Source: an uncultured Candidatus Saccharibacteria bacterium (lineage in GTDB: Bacteria > Patescibacteriota > Saccharimonadia > Saccharimonadales > Saccharimonadaceae). Taken from it: a stretch of 10,718 nucleotides of DNA. Below, piece by piece: positions 1 to 5,297 of the stretch. The DNA lies in assembly GCA_938046115.1 (NCBI GenBank), contig CALIXX010000001.1:1-10718 (forward strand), read 5' to 3'. Both the position numbers and the translations under genes were made by a program. How positions within the stretch are numbered: the first letter of the stretch is position 1; each line of letters opens with the position of its first letter. Below the pieces are notes generated by a model that did not search any database, was not told where the DNA came from, and worked only from the letters and a program-made list of their open reading frames with translations.

Positions 1-68
1 GCGCCTCCGTGCGCCTGCACGCCGACGTCGTGGCCCCCCTCGAGGTCAACGTCGTTCCCGCGCGCTGA
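1..68 (+). CDS. rplI: 50S ribosomal protein L9, C-terminal fragment
   Basis: The window opens inside a plus-strand gene whose last 21 codons read ASVRLHADVVAPLEVNVVPAR and then TGA at 66-68. The alternating hydrophobic beta-strand pattern, ending in a V-N-V-V-like strand, resembles the C-terminal domain of bacterial L9, which binds 23S rRNA at the base of the L1 stalk. Context supports this: rplI commonly lies just upstream of dnaB, after rpsF-ssb-rpsR, and dnaB is the next plus-strand gene here. A strong hairpin directly follows the stop. The fragment is short, so the call rests on the tail motif plus gene order. Confidence 0.7.
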   Translation, partial: ASVRLHADVVAPLEVNVVPAR

Positions 69-85
69 GCGCCGGGCATCCTTCC

Positions 86-129
86 GCCGTCGGGCCGGGT
101 CCTCCCCGTGGGGGCTCCGGCCCGACGGC
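86..129 (+). terminator. Intrinsic-type terminator hairpin after rplI
   Basis: A perfect 13-bp inverted repeat pairs 86-98 with 117-129. The 18-base loop itself contains a CCCC/GGGG pairing, so the stem can extend further. It starts 17 bases after the rplI stop. The downstream bases are only moderately T-rich (GTTGTCGT), as is common for terminators of high-GC actinobacteria. It probably ends the rpsF-ssb-rpsR-rplI transcript. The convergent MATE gene ends at 276, so the hairpin could also stop read-through from that side. Confidence 0.7.
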
Positions 130-275
130 GTTGTCGTGGGTCGTGCTGGGTCGTACAGCGTCGTGCCGGCGGTCCGGATCGTAGGGTAGGTCGCGAGGTC
201 GTACCCTTTACCCCTCGAACGCACGACACAAGGTACGAACGCACGGGGAAGAGACCTGGCGGCGAGGGCGGCCGG

Positions 276-1730
276 TCAGTGGCGCCAGGCGGTGCCGCGC
301 GAGCGCAGGTAGGTGGTGGCGCCGCGGGCGGCCATGAAGACCCAGGCGAAGGCGATCCACACCAGCACCAGGCCCGACGTCGCCCCGTCAGCCCCCGGCA
401 GCACGCCGCCCCCGATGAGCAGCGCGAGCGGCACGTAGGGCACCAGCGTCACCAGACCCGCCCGGGCCAGGTAGCGGCCGTCGCCGGCGCCCATGAGCAC
501 GCCGTCGAGCAGGAAGACGACGCCGGCGAGTGGCTGCGCGCTCGCCGCAACCAGGAGCGTCGGGGTGGCAGCCGCAATGACGCCCGCGTCGGAGGTGAAG
601 GCGCGGGGCAGCCAGGCGGCGCCCGCTGCCATGAGCACGCCGATGAGGACACCGGTCCCGGCGCCCCAGGCCAGCATCCGCCTGAGGAGCTCGTCAATGG
701 ACCAGCCGGCGGTCGCCGCAGCAGTCCCGGCCTCCTCCTCGGTGAGGGCCTCAGCCTCCGGTGCTGCGGAGTCCGTGTCCGCCCTCTGGGCCTGTCCCAG
801 GGCGGTGCCGATGAGGGCCTGCGCCGCCACAGCCAGTGCGTCCAGGGCGAAGGCCGCGAAGGTCCACAGGGCGTTGACCACCTGGTGGGCGGCCAGCGAC
901 ACCTCCCCGAGCGCGGTCGCCGCCCACACGGTCACCAGGATCGCCACCCGCAGGCTCAGTGAGCGGATGAGTAGCGGAGCCCCACTGCCCAGGGAGGCCC
1001 GCAGGCCCTCGCGGTGGGGGAGCAGACCCACTCCGGCTGCCCGGGCCGCCCGGGTGATCGGACCGGCCAGCGCCAGCGCCATGGCCGTCTGCGCGATCGC
1101 GGTTCCGGCACCCGAGCCCGCGATCCCCATTCCGACGCCGTAGAGCAGGATCGCGTTGACGACGACGTTGAAGACCGCCCCGCCCGTGGCCACGACGAAG
1201 GGCGTGCGCGTGTCCAACAGGCCGCGCAGTACGCCGGTGGCGGCCAGGACGACGAACATGCCTGGCAACCCCGGGCAGGAGGCGCGCAGGTAGGCGACGG
1301 CCGCCTGAGCCACCGCGCCGTCGGCGCCCATCGCAGCGGTCAGCCAGGGGGCGGTCAGTCCCAGGAAGGCGCCCGCTCCCAGTCCCAGCAGGAGTGCCAG
1401 CCACATGCCGTCGACGCCGGCCCGCAGGCCCTCGGTTCGCCGGCCGGCCCCAAATAGACGCGCCGTCGTCGCCGTGGTGGCGTAGGCCAGGAAGACGAAC
1501 AGGCCCAGCGTCGTCGTCAGGATCGTCGAGGCCAGGGACAGGCCCGCCAGGCTCACCGCGCCGAGGTGGCCGACCATGGCCGAGTCCGCCAGGACGAACA
1601 GCGGCTCAGCGATGAGGGCCCCCAGGGCGGGCACGGCCAGGGACAGGACCTGACGGTTGAGGCCGGAGGAGGCGGGGCGACTGGTGTTGGGCACGGGCCC
1701 ATTGTGGACCAGGGGTCCGCGCCGGAGCAT
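276..1730 (-). CDS. MATE-family (DinF-like) multidrug/cation antiporter
   Basis: This 484-residue integral membrane protein of the MATE family should have 12 helices and export drugs or metabolites in exchange for Na+ or H+. Family signs include EPLFVLADSAMVGHLG at residues 42-57 (helix 1), RGLLDTRTP at 169-177, AAHQVV at 280-285, and a second-half motif LLDGVLMGAGDGRY at 407-420. It ends SRGTAWRH. An acidic, Ala/Glu-rich stretch at about 317-343 enlarges a cytosolic loop in the second half. The ATG at 1730 is chosen because GAGG lies 5 bases upstream and the length fits the family. The GTG at 1694 (protein starting VPNTSRP) is a fair alternative but has no visible ribosome binding site. The frame stays open upstream to 1955, but that part is low-complexity Pro/Arg/Ala and looks non-coding. 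It is transcribed away from dnaB and convergent with rplI. Substrate unknown. Confidence 0.88.
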   Translation of the reverse strand: MLRRGPLVHNGPVPNTSRPASSGLNRQVLSLAVPALGALIAEPLFVLADSAMVGHLGAVSLAGLSLASTILTTTLGLFVFLAYATTATTARLFGAGRRTEGLRAGVDGMWLALLLGLGAGAFLGLTAPWLTAAMGADGAVAQAAVAYLRASCPGLPGMFVVLAATGVLRGLLDTRTPFVVATGGAVFNVVVNAILLYGVGMGIAGSGAGTAIAQTAMALALAGPITRAARAAGVGLLPHREGLRASLGSGAPLLIRSLSLRVAILVTVWAATALGEVSLAAHQVVNALWTFAAFALDALAVAAQALIGTALGQAQRADTDSAAPEAEALTEEEAGTAAATAGWSIDELLRRMLAWGAGTGVLIGVLMAAGAAWLPRAFTSDAGVIAAATPTLLVAASAQPLAGVVFLLDGVLMGAGDGRYLARAGLVTLVPYVPLALLIGGGVLPGADGATSGLVLVWIAFAWVFMAARGATTYLRSRGTAWRH

Positions 1731-2035
1731 CAGCGCCTCGGCGGTCCCCGGGCGGCACCGCGCAAGGAGGAGCGCGTGTCCGCCACCGCGGAGTGCTCGA
1801 GGGTAGGGGCCGGGTGCCGGCTCCGAGCACGGAGGGAGACTGTCCGGGGAGGTCCTCACGGCCAGGTTGAGGATGAGGTTGAGGTGAGGTCGCGGCGGTG
1901 GAGCCTGGGCGTGACCGAGGCTACGGATCGCCGGGATTGTCCTGGGGGATCGCACAACTATTCGAGCCCCAGGAAAGTACTAGAAGGCTGAATATTTGCT
2001 GAGGATATGCCTGATGAAGCCGATGTTCGGCCGAG
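1731..2035. other. Intergenic stretch upstream of the MATE gene, no gene seen
   Basis: No convincing gene or RNA was found here. The frame upstream of the MATE start stays open on the minus strand, as expected in very GC-rich DNA, but encodes a Pro/Arg-rich string with no family resemblance. Base composition becomes noticeably more AT-rich from about 1950, which fits a regulatory region for the divergent MATE and dnaB genes. No clear -35/-10 pair for the MATE gene was found. Confidence 0.5.
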
Positions 2036-2046
2036 ATGGCGGGGGT

Positions 2047-2055
2047 TGGGGATAA
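2047..2055 (-). promoter_or_regulatory. DnaA-box-like site, minus strand
   Basis: On the minus strand this reads TTATCCCCA, one mismatch from the bacterial DnaA box TTATCCACA. It lies in the same non-coding interval as two actinobacterial-type boxes on the plus strand, which makes a chance match somewhat less likely. Binding is inferred, not shown. Confidence 0.35.
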
Positions 2056-2117
2056 CTGGAACGGACCACCCTGTAGGGGAGTCACAAACGGTGCGGACCT
2101 CAAGTCGAAGATGATGT

Positions 2118-2126
2118 TTGTCCACA
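2118..2126 (+). promoter_or_regulatory. DnaA box (TTGTCCACA), copy 1
   Basis: TTGTCCACA is the form of the DnaA box favoured in high-GC actinobacteria, one G away from the E. coli consensus. An identical box in the same orientation starts 20 bases downstream, close to two helical turns, so two DnaA molecules could sit on one face of the DNA. It lies about 360 bases upstream of dnaB, so regulation of dnaB by DnaA, or DnaA titration near the origin, is possible. Confidence 0.6.
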
Positions 2127-2137
2127 GGTTTACCCAC

Positions 2138-2146
2138 TTGTCCACA
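2138..2146 (+). promoter_or_regulatory. DnaA box (TTGTCCACA), copy 2
   Basis: This second exact TTGTCCACA has the same orientation as the box starting at 2118. A 13-base palindrome begins two bases after it. The tandem spacing is what distinguishes the pair from background. Confidence 0.6.
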
Positions 2147-2147
2147 G

Positions 2148-2160
2148 ATCACATTGTGAT
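2148..2160. promoter_or_regulatory. Perfect palindrome ATCACA-T-TGTGAT, possible operator
   Basis: Six-base arms pair exactly around a single central T. The TGTGA/TCACA half-sites resemble those of CRP/FNR-type regulators, but the arms are much closer together than in those operators (a 1-base rather than a 6-base centre). It touches the second DnaA box, so DnaA and another protein may compete here. No regulator can be named. Confidence 0.3.
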
Positions 2161-2198
2161 GTCGTGGGAAGAACCTATAGGAACCCTGAACTCTCAGA

Positions 2199-2217
2199 TT
2201 CCTGGTATACCAAGGAA
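2199..2217. promoter_or_regulatory. Palindrome centred on TGGTATACCA
   Basis: The 10-bp perfect palindrome TGGTATACCA (2203-2212) is flanked by TTCC on the left and A-GGAA on the right, giving near-symmetric arms over 19 bases. It lies in the non-coding DNA upstream of dnaB. An operator for a dimeric repressor is possible; a chance palindrome cannot be excluded. Confidence 0.3.
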
Positions 2218-2260
2218 AAGTCGCCTTCCTGTGGGGGAGTCGCCACCAGTGCGCACATCT

Positions 2261-2269
2261 GTGTCCACA
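2261..2269 (+). promoter_or_regulatory. Degenerate DnaA-box-like site
   Basis: GTGTCCACA differs from TTGTCCACA at the first base and sits at the position matching copy 1 within the duplicated module. The position matching copy 2 reads TGTCCCCA (about 2283-2290), a further decayed version. These look like remnants of a once symmetrical set of boxes. Confidence 0.35.
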
Positions 2270-2488
2270 GCCTGCCCACCTCTGTCCCCAGGCTCTGGGG
2301 GTCTTCCCACAGCGGCGGTGCGGATATCCCCAAGGCCGGTGAACTTGAGAGTTTGCGGGGTCTGCCCGATGGCGTTATCGTCACGCGCGCGCTCCACGCG
2401 GGCGAGTGTCTTCCTGACGCCGCGGGCTGTCGTCGGGAGCAGTAGGACGAGCCGGGACCAACCGGCGTGACAGTGCGGGAGGTGGCCG

Positions 2489-3901
2489 ATGGACAACGGC
2501 ATGGGCGCTCAGGCCGGCTCGGGCGGCGCTGACGGCGGAAGCGTCCGCACCGACAGCTCCGCCTTCGACCGTCTCCCGCCCCAGGACCTTGAGGCCGAGA
2601 TGGCCACGCTCGGTGGCATGCTCCTGAGCAAGGAGGCCATCACCGACGTCATCGACGTCCTGCGTGGCCCGGAGTTCTACCGCTCGGCCCACGAGTCGAT
2701 CTTTGACGCGATCGTCGAGGTCTACAACCGCTCCGAGCCCGCCGACCCGCTCATCGTCGCCGACGAGCTCTCCAAGCGCGGCGAGCTCGAGCGCATTGGT
2801 GGCGCCCCCTACCTGGCCACCCTCATGGCCACCGTCCCCACCGCCGCCAACGCCGGTTACTACGCTCGCATCGTCAAGGACAAGGCGCTCATGCGCGGCC
2901 TGGTCCAGGCCGGCACCCGCATCACCCAGCTCGGATACTCCACCGACGCCGGCGACATCGCCGAGCTCGTCACGCTGGCCGAGGCTGAGGTCTACTCGGT
3001 GGCCCACCACGAGGGGGAGAAGGAGGACTACGTTGCCGTCTCCGAGCTGCTGGGCGAGGCCAACCTGGAGATCGAGGCCGCCCAGAACCGCGACAACGGG
3101 GCGTTGACCGGGGTGCCGACCGGCTTCATCGAGCTCGACGAGCTCACCGGTGGGCTCCACCCCGGCCAGATGATCATCGTGGCGGCGCGCCCCGCCATGG
3201 GTAAGACGACACTGGTGACAAACCTCGCCTACAATGTCGCAACGATCGAGAAAAAGCCCGTTCTCTTCTTCTCACTTGAGATGAGCAAGGAGCAGCTCAC
3301 CGACCGCATGCTCGCTGATGCCAGTGGCGTGGATAGCTGGAATATCCGCACTGGTAACCTCAGTGATGATGACTGGGCTAAGCTCTCCGAGGCAATGGGT
3401 GAGATGGCCGAAGCGCCAATCTTCATCGATGATACGCCAGGCCTAAGCGTCCTCGAGATGCGCACTAAGGCACGGCGCGCCATGCACGACCAGCAGCTTG
3501 GGCTAGTGATCGTCGACTACCTGCAGCTGATGCAGGCCAATGGCAACCATAATGGCAACCGCGTTCAAGAGGTGAGTGAGATATCGCGCGGACTCAAGCT
3601 GATTGCCCGCGAGCTCAATGTACCGGTCATTGCCCTAAGCCAGCTGAGCCGCTCGGTGGAGTCGCGTACGCCGCCAGTGCCGCAATTGGCTGACCTGCGT
3701 GAATCGGGCTCGATCGAGCAAGACGCTGACATCGTCTCCTTTATTTACCGGCCAGGCTACTACGAGCCGGACAATCCTGAGTTCCAAAATATCACCGACC
3801 TCATCATTGCCAAACACCGCAACGGCCCAGTGGGCAAGATCCAACTCTACTTCCACCCTGAGCGGCTGCGCTTCATGAGCCTCGACAAGCGGCATGATTG
3901 A
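2489..3901 (+). CDS. dnaB: Replicative DNA helicase DnaB, apparently a two-organism hybrid
   Basis: DnaB is the hexameric helicase that opens DNA ahead of the replication fork. The 470 residues match the usual length. A short disordered N-terminus is followed by the primase-binding N-domain (about 28-130, beginning LPPQDLEAEMATLGGMLLS), a linker, and a RecA-like motor. Visible motor motifs are Walker A ARPAMGKTT (233-241, Lys239), FFSLEMS (260-266), Walker B VIVDYLQLM (340-348), SQLSRSVE (384-391), and KHRNGPVG (442-449) with the arginine-finger region. The start is fixed by GGGAGG at 2477-2482, 6 bases before the ATG. No intein interrupts the P-loop. The oddity is composition: up to Thr240, 24 of the last 26 codons end in G or C; over the next 46 codons only 33 do, and codon choice stays mixed to the end. 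N- and C-terminal parts therefore look derived from different organisms, joined in frame at the Walker A motif. Confidence 0.95.
   Translation: MDNGMGAQAGSGGADGGSVRTDSSAFDRLPPQDLEAEMATLGGMLLSKEAITDVIDVLRGPEFYRSAHESIFDAIVEVYNRSEPADPLIVADELSKRGELERIGGAPYLATLMATVPTAANAGYYARIVKDKALMRGLVQAGTRITQLGYSTDAGDIAELVTLAEAEVYSVAHHEGEKEDYVAVSELLGEANLEIEAAQNRDNGALTGVPTGFIELDELTGGLHPGQMIIVAARPAMGKTTLVTNLAYNVATIEKKPVLFFSLEMSKEQLTDRMLADASGVDSWNIRTGNLSDDDWAKLSEAMGEMAEAPIFIDDTPGLSVLEMRTKARRAMHDQQLGLVIVDYLQLMQANGNHNGNRVQEVSEISRGLKLIARELNVPVIALSQLSRSVESRTPPVPQLADLRESGSIEQDADIVSFIYRPGYYEPDNPEFQNITDLIIAKHRNGPVGKIQLYFHPERLRFMSLDKRHD
3190..3225. other. Composition breakpoint: actinobacterial to Saccharibacteria-like DNA
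   Basis: Codon use changes sharply inside the dnaB Walker A region. Everything upstream (rplI tail, MATE, intergenic DNA, dnaB N-domain) is high-GC actinobacterial in style; everything downstream has moderate GC and a different gene set. The breakpoint sits where dnaB genes of unrelated bacteria are most alike, as expected when an assembler or amplification reaction jumps between templates. The exact base cannot be fixed because the conserved codons could belong to either parent. Confidence 0.75.
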
Positions 3902-3910
3902 TGCTATACT
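3882..3910 (+). promoter_or_regulatory. Promoter of gene A1, embedded in the dnaB 3' end
   Basis: The -35 box TCGACA (3882-3887, one mismatch to TTGACA) and the -10 box TATACT (3905-3910) are separated by the ideal 17 bases, and TGC before the -10 makes it an extended -10. The -35 lies in the last codons of dnaB and the -10 overlaps nothing coding. The same arrangement recurs in copy 2. Confidence 0.7.
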
Positions 3911-3940
3911 ATAGTTATTATACGTAGGAGAACCGTCCCA

Positions 3941-4465
3941 ATGGCAGCCCGCACGACATCATCACGTGTACAATCTACCGAAGAATCGTCTTCTTCCTCA
4001 TCATCCTGCCCACTACTAGTCCGCTGTGCGATGATCTGTGGAGCACTTGGCCTCCTTGGCACTGCTGGGTGGCTGATATATCTTGGCTGGATGTTCGTAG
4101 TTTTTCTCTTCACATCATATTTTTTGTTACATATTAGCTTGATAACTCTTTTCTGGTGGCTGAGTGTTACGCTTATTATCGAAGCAATTGCAATTATTCG
4201 CACATACACCAGCCAGGGCAACCAACGCTATCGCGAAGAGGGATTTTGGCTCGCCTTGGCACTGTTCTTTCCATTACTGATAGCGGGTGAGGTGGTCTAT
4301 AATGCTTTGTCTGCGCAGCAAATTCATGTGTTTTCGTCAAGCCCACAGTTGTGTTTCTTCGGCATTATAGTAACTACTCTGAGTGCTGTGTGTATGTGGT
4401 ATTCGATGGGATACTCAGCACTAATACACAGCAAAGCTGTGCGAAAAAGACTTTTAGGTTTATAG
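3941..4465 (+). CDS. Small four-helix membrane protein, gene A copy 1 (unknown function)
   Basis: This 174-residue protein matches no family I can name. A polar, Ser-rich N-terminus (about 1-24, including a run of seven serines) precedes four likely membrane helices at about 29-57, 62-86, 101-121 and 137-158, and a short basic tail (KAVRKRLLGL). There is no signal peptide, and no catalytic motif stands out. AGGAGA at 3926-3931, 9 bases before the ATG, fixes the start. It has its own promoter, so it need not be co-transcribed with dnaB. A tandem paralogue lies at 4672-5211. The two agree at 39 of the first 50 residues, then diverge strongly except for patches such as LIIEAIA and QRY-x-EEGF. 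The gene B product at 5298 has the same layout and may be a distant relative. Confidence 0.8.
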   Translation: MAARTTSSRVQSTEESSSSSSSCPLLVRCAMICGALGLLGTAGWLIYLGWMFVVFLFTSYFLLHISLITLFWWLSVTLIIEAIAIIRTYTSQGNQRYREEGFWLALALFFPLLIAGEVVYNALSAQQIHVFSSSPQLCFFGIIVTTLSAVCMWYSMGYSALIHSKAVRKRLLGL

Positions 4466-4501
4466 ACGTACCACATTAGCGATTATTGCACATATATAGC
4501 G

Positions 4502-4507
4502 AGGAGA
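4502..4507 (+). promoter_or_regulatory. Ribosome binding site of the hybrid mini-ORF
   Basis: AGGAGA lies 5 bases before the ATG at 4513, showing that the truncated gene B copy keeps its translation start signals. A TATATA at 4493-4498 is too close to this site to be a convincing promoter, and no good -35 was found upstream. Confidence 0.45.
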
Positions 4508-4512
4508 ATACT

Positions 4513-4632
4513 ATGACAACTCAAACACAAACCACCCCAGTGCAAGCAATCCAGCTCAAGCATCCTCCACTGGGGCAGCGCAGAATCATCGAGCGCCTAT
4601 GCTTCATGAGCCTCGACAGGCGACATGATTAA
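4513..4632 (+). pseudogene. 39-codon hybrid ORF: start of gene B fused to the dnaB tail
   Basis: The ORF starts MTTQTQTTPV and runs to GQRRIIERL, matching the N-terminus of the gene B product at 5298 (MATAQTTTVT to PRRIIERL). It then continues CFMSLDRRHD and stops, matching the DnaB C-terminus RFMSLDKRHD in the correct frame. The switch sits at the shared codons for Glu-Arg-Leu, where gene B has GAGCGCCT and dnaB has GAGCGGCT. This is the junction of a tandem duplication. Most likely it is a truncated gene B remnant, although its AGGAGA site means it may still be translated. Because the dnaB tail carries the gene A promoter, this end must be kept if gene A2 is to be expressed. Confidence 0.75.
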
Positions 4633-4641
4633 TGCTATGCT
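4613..4641 (+). promoter_or_regulatory. Promoter of gene A2, in the duplicated dnaB tail
   Basis: TCGACA (4613-4618), a 17-base spacer and TATGCT (4636-4641), preceded by TGC, repeat the architecture of the promoter at 3882-3910. The -10 carries one change (A to G) from copy 1, so copy 2 may be a weaker promoter. Confidence 0.6.
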
Positions 4642-4671
4642 ATAGTTATTACACATAGGAGGACCACAGCA

Positions 4672-5211
4672 ATGGCAGCTCGCACGACATCACCACATAC
4701 ACAACCCACTAAAGAATCGTCTTCGCCTTCGCCGTCCTGCTCACCACTGGTCCGCTGTGCGATGGTCGGTGGAGCACTTGGCCTCCTTGGTACTGCTGGG
4801 TGGCTCATCTATCTTGGCTGGACAGTAGCAGTCTCTGCCATTGGGCCGTTTGCGTTCCTAATTTGGATAGAATATGTCGTTGTAGGCTTATTCTGGATAC
4901 TCGGGATTGCCCTCATTATTGAGGCAATTGCGCTTATCCATACTTACACCCGTCGCTCGGGGCAGCGCTACCACGAGGAAGGGTTTGGGCTCGGCGTTAC
5001 GCTGCTCTATCCACTGCTCGCAGGTGTTGAGATGGGATACAAAGCACTCATACAGAGTCAATCACAGCAGGATATCATGGCATTTGCCAATCCTCTAGCG
5101 GTACTGATGGGTATTATCATGATCACACTCGGCGCAATATACCTATGGTATCAGTTGGGACGGTCAGCATCAATGCGGCAGGCGAATAATGAAGCTGTGT
5201 CGCTCACATAA
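4672..5211 (+). CDS. Small four-helix membrane protein, gene A copy 2 (unknown function)
   Basis: This 179-residue paralogue of the protein at 3941-4465 has a polar N-terminus with KESSSPSPSC, then helices at about 28-57, 62-90, 105-125 and 141-162. AGGAGG at 4657-4662, 9 bases before the ATG, is a better ribosome binding site than that of copy 1. Residues 26-50 are nearly identical to copy 1, then sequence drifts quickly while the membrane pattern is retained. Its last helix ends LGAIYLWYQLGR, close to LGSLYLWYVLLR at the end of the gene B product, suggesting A and B are old paralogues. Function unknown. Confidence 0.8.
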   Translation: MAARTTSPHTQPTKESSSPSPSCSPLVRCAMVGGALGLLGTAGWLIYLGWTVAVSAIGPFAFLIWIEYVVVGLFWILGIALIIEAIALIHTYTRRSGQRYHEEGFGLGVTLLYPLLAGVEMGYKALIQSQSQQDIMAFANPLAVLMGIIMITLGAIYLWYQLGRSASMRQANNEAVSLT

Positions 5212-5251
5212 ATGCTATTTATGATATCGAGCGAGTTCATCCATTGAGCTA

Positions 5252-5260
5252 TGCTATAAT
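5252..5260 (+). promoter_or_regulatory. Extended -10 promoter of gene B
   Basis: TGC-TATAAT is a perfect extended -10, 37 bases before the gene B ATG. No good -35 is seen at 17 bases, which extended -10 promoters can do without. The A+T-rich run after it (ACAATTATAAATA) would be the start of the transcript. Confidence 0.6.
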
Positions 5261-5297
5261 ACAATTATAAATACCTTAGCGCAATGAAGGAGGCCTT

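Larger units (their letters stand above)
2071..2292 (+). repeat. Imperfect direct repeat of a DnaA-box module (two copies)
   Basis: A 28-base element, CTGT-R-GGGGAGTC followed by a variable part ending GTGCG-N-AC, occurs at 2071-2098 and 2229-2256 with about six mismatches. Each copy is followed by a similar string: GTCCACAG, a pyrimidine-rich ACCCAC or GCCCAC core, then TGTCC-M-CAG (2117-2147 and 2260-2291). The gap between element and box string differs between copies. A weaker third echo (CTGGGGGTCTTCCCACAG, then GGTGCGGAT) lies at about 2294-2325. This is a decayed duplication of a regulatory module rather than coding sequence. Confidence 0.55.
3860..4590 (+). repeat. Tandem duplication, copy 1 (dnaB tail, gene A1, start of gene B1)
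   Basis: This 731-base unit begins at GAGCGGCT in the dnaB tail and ends just before GAGCGCCT in a truncated gene B. Copy 2 starts at the next base. Corresponding points (dnaB tail, promoter, ATG of gene A) are offset by exactly 731 bases. Similarity is high over the dnaB tail, promoter and the first 50 codons of gene A, and lower after that. Confidence 0.8.

Noticed and set aside
108..962. Long plus-strand ORF opposite the MATE gene
   Set aside because: It is antisense to a clear membrane transporter, is Arg/Gly/His-rich and begins inside the terminator hairpin; typical shadow frame of a high-GC gene.
1731..1955. N-terminal extension of the MATE protein to 559 residues
   Set aside because: The extra 75 codons are Pro/Arg/Ala-rich with no family similarity, and a plausible start with GAGG upstream lies at 1730; open frames are common in such GC-rich DNA.
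2381..3160. 259-codon minus-strand ORF over the dnaB start
   Set aside because: It mirrors the codon bias of the actinobacterial part of dnaB, has no recognisable domain, and runs across the dnaB ribosome binding site.
3185..3215. Intein at the DnaB P-loop, a common insertion site in actinobacteria
   Set aside because: The Walker A codons run directly into the following helix with no insertion.
5207..5223. CATAAA-TGCTA-TTTATG hairpin as a terminator after gene A2
   Set aside because: The stem is only 6 A/T-rich pairs, overlaps the stop codon and has no T-run; too weak.
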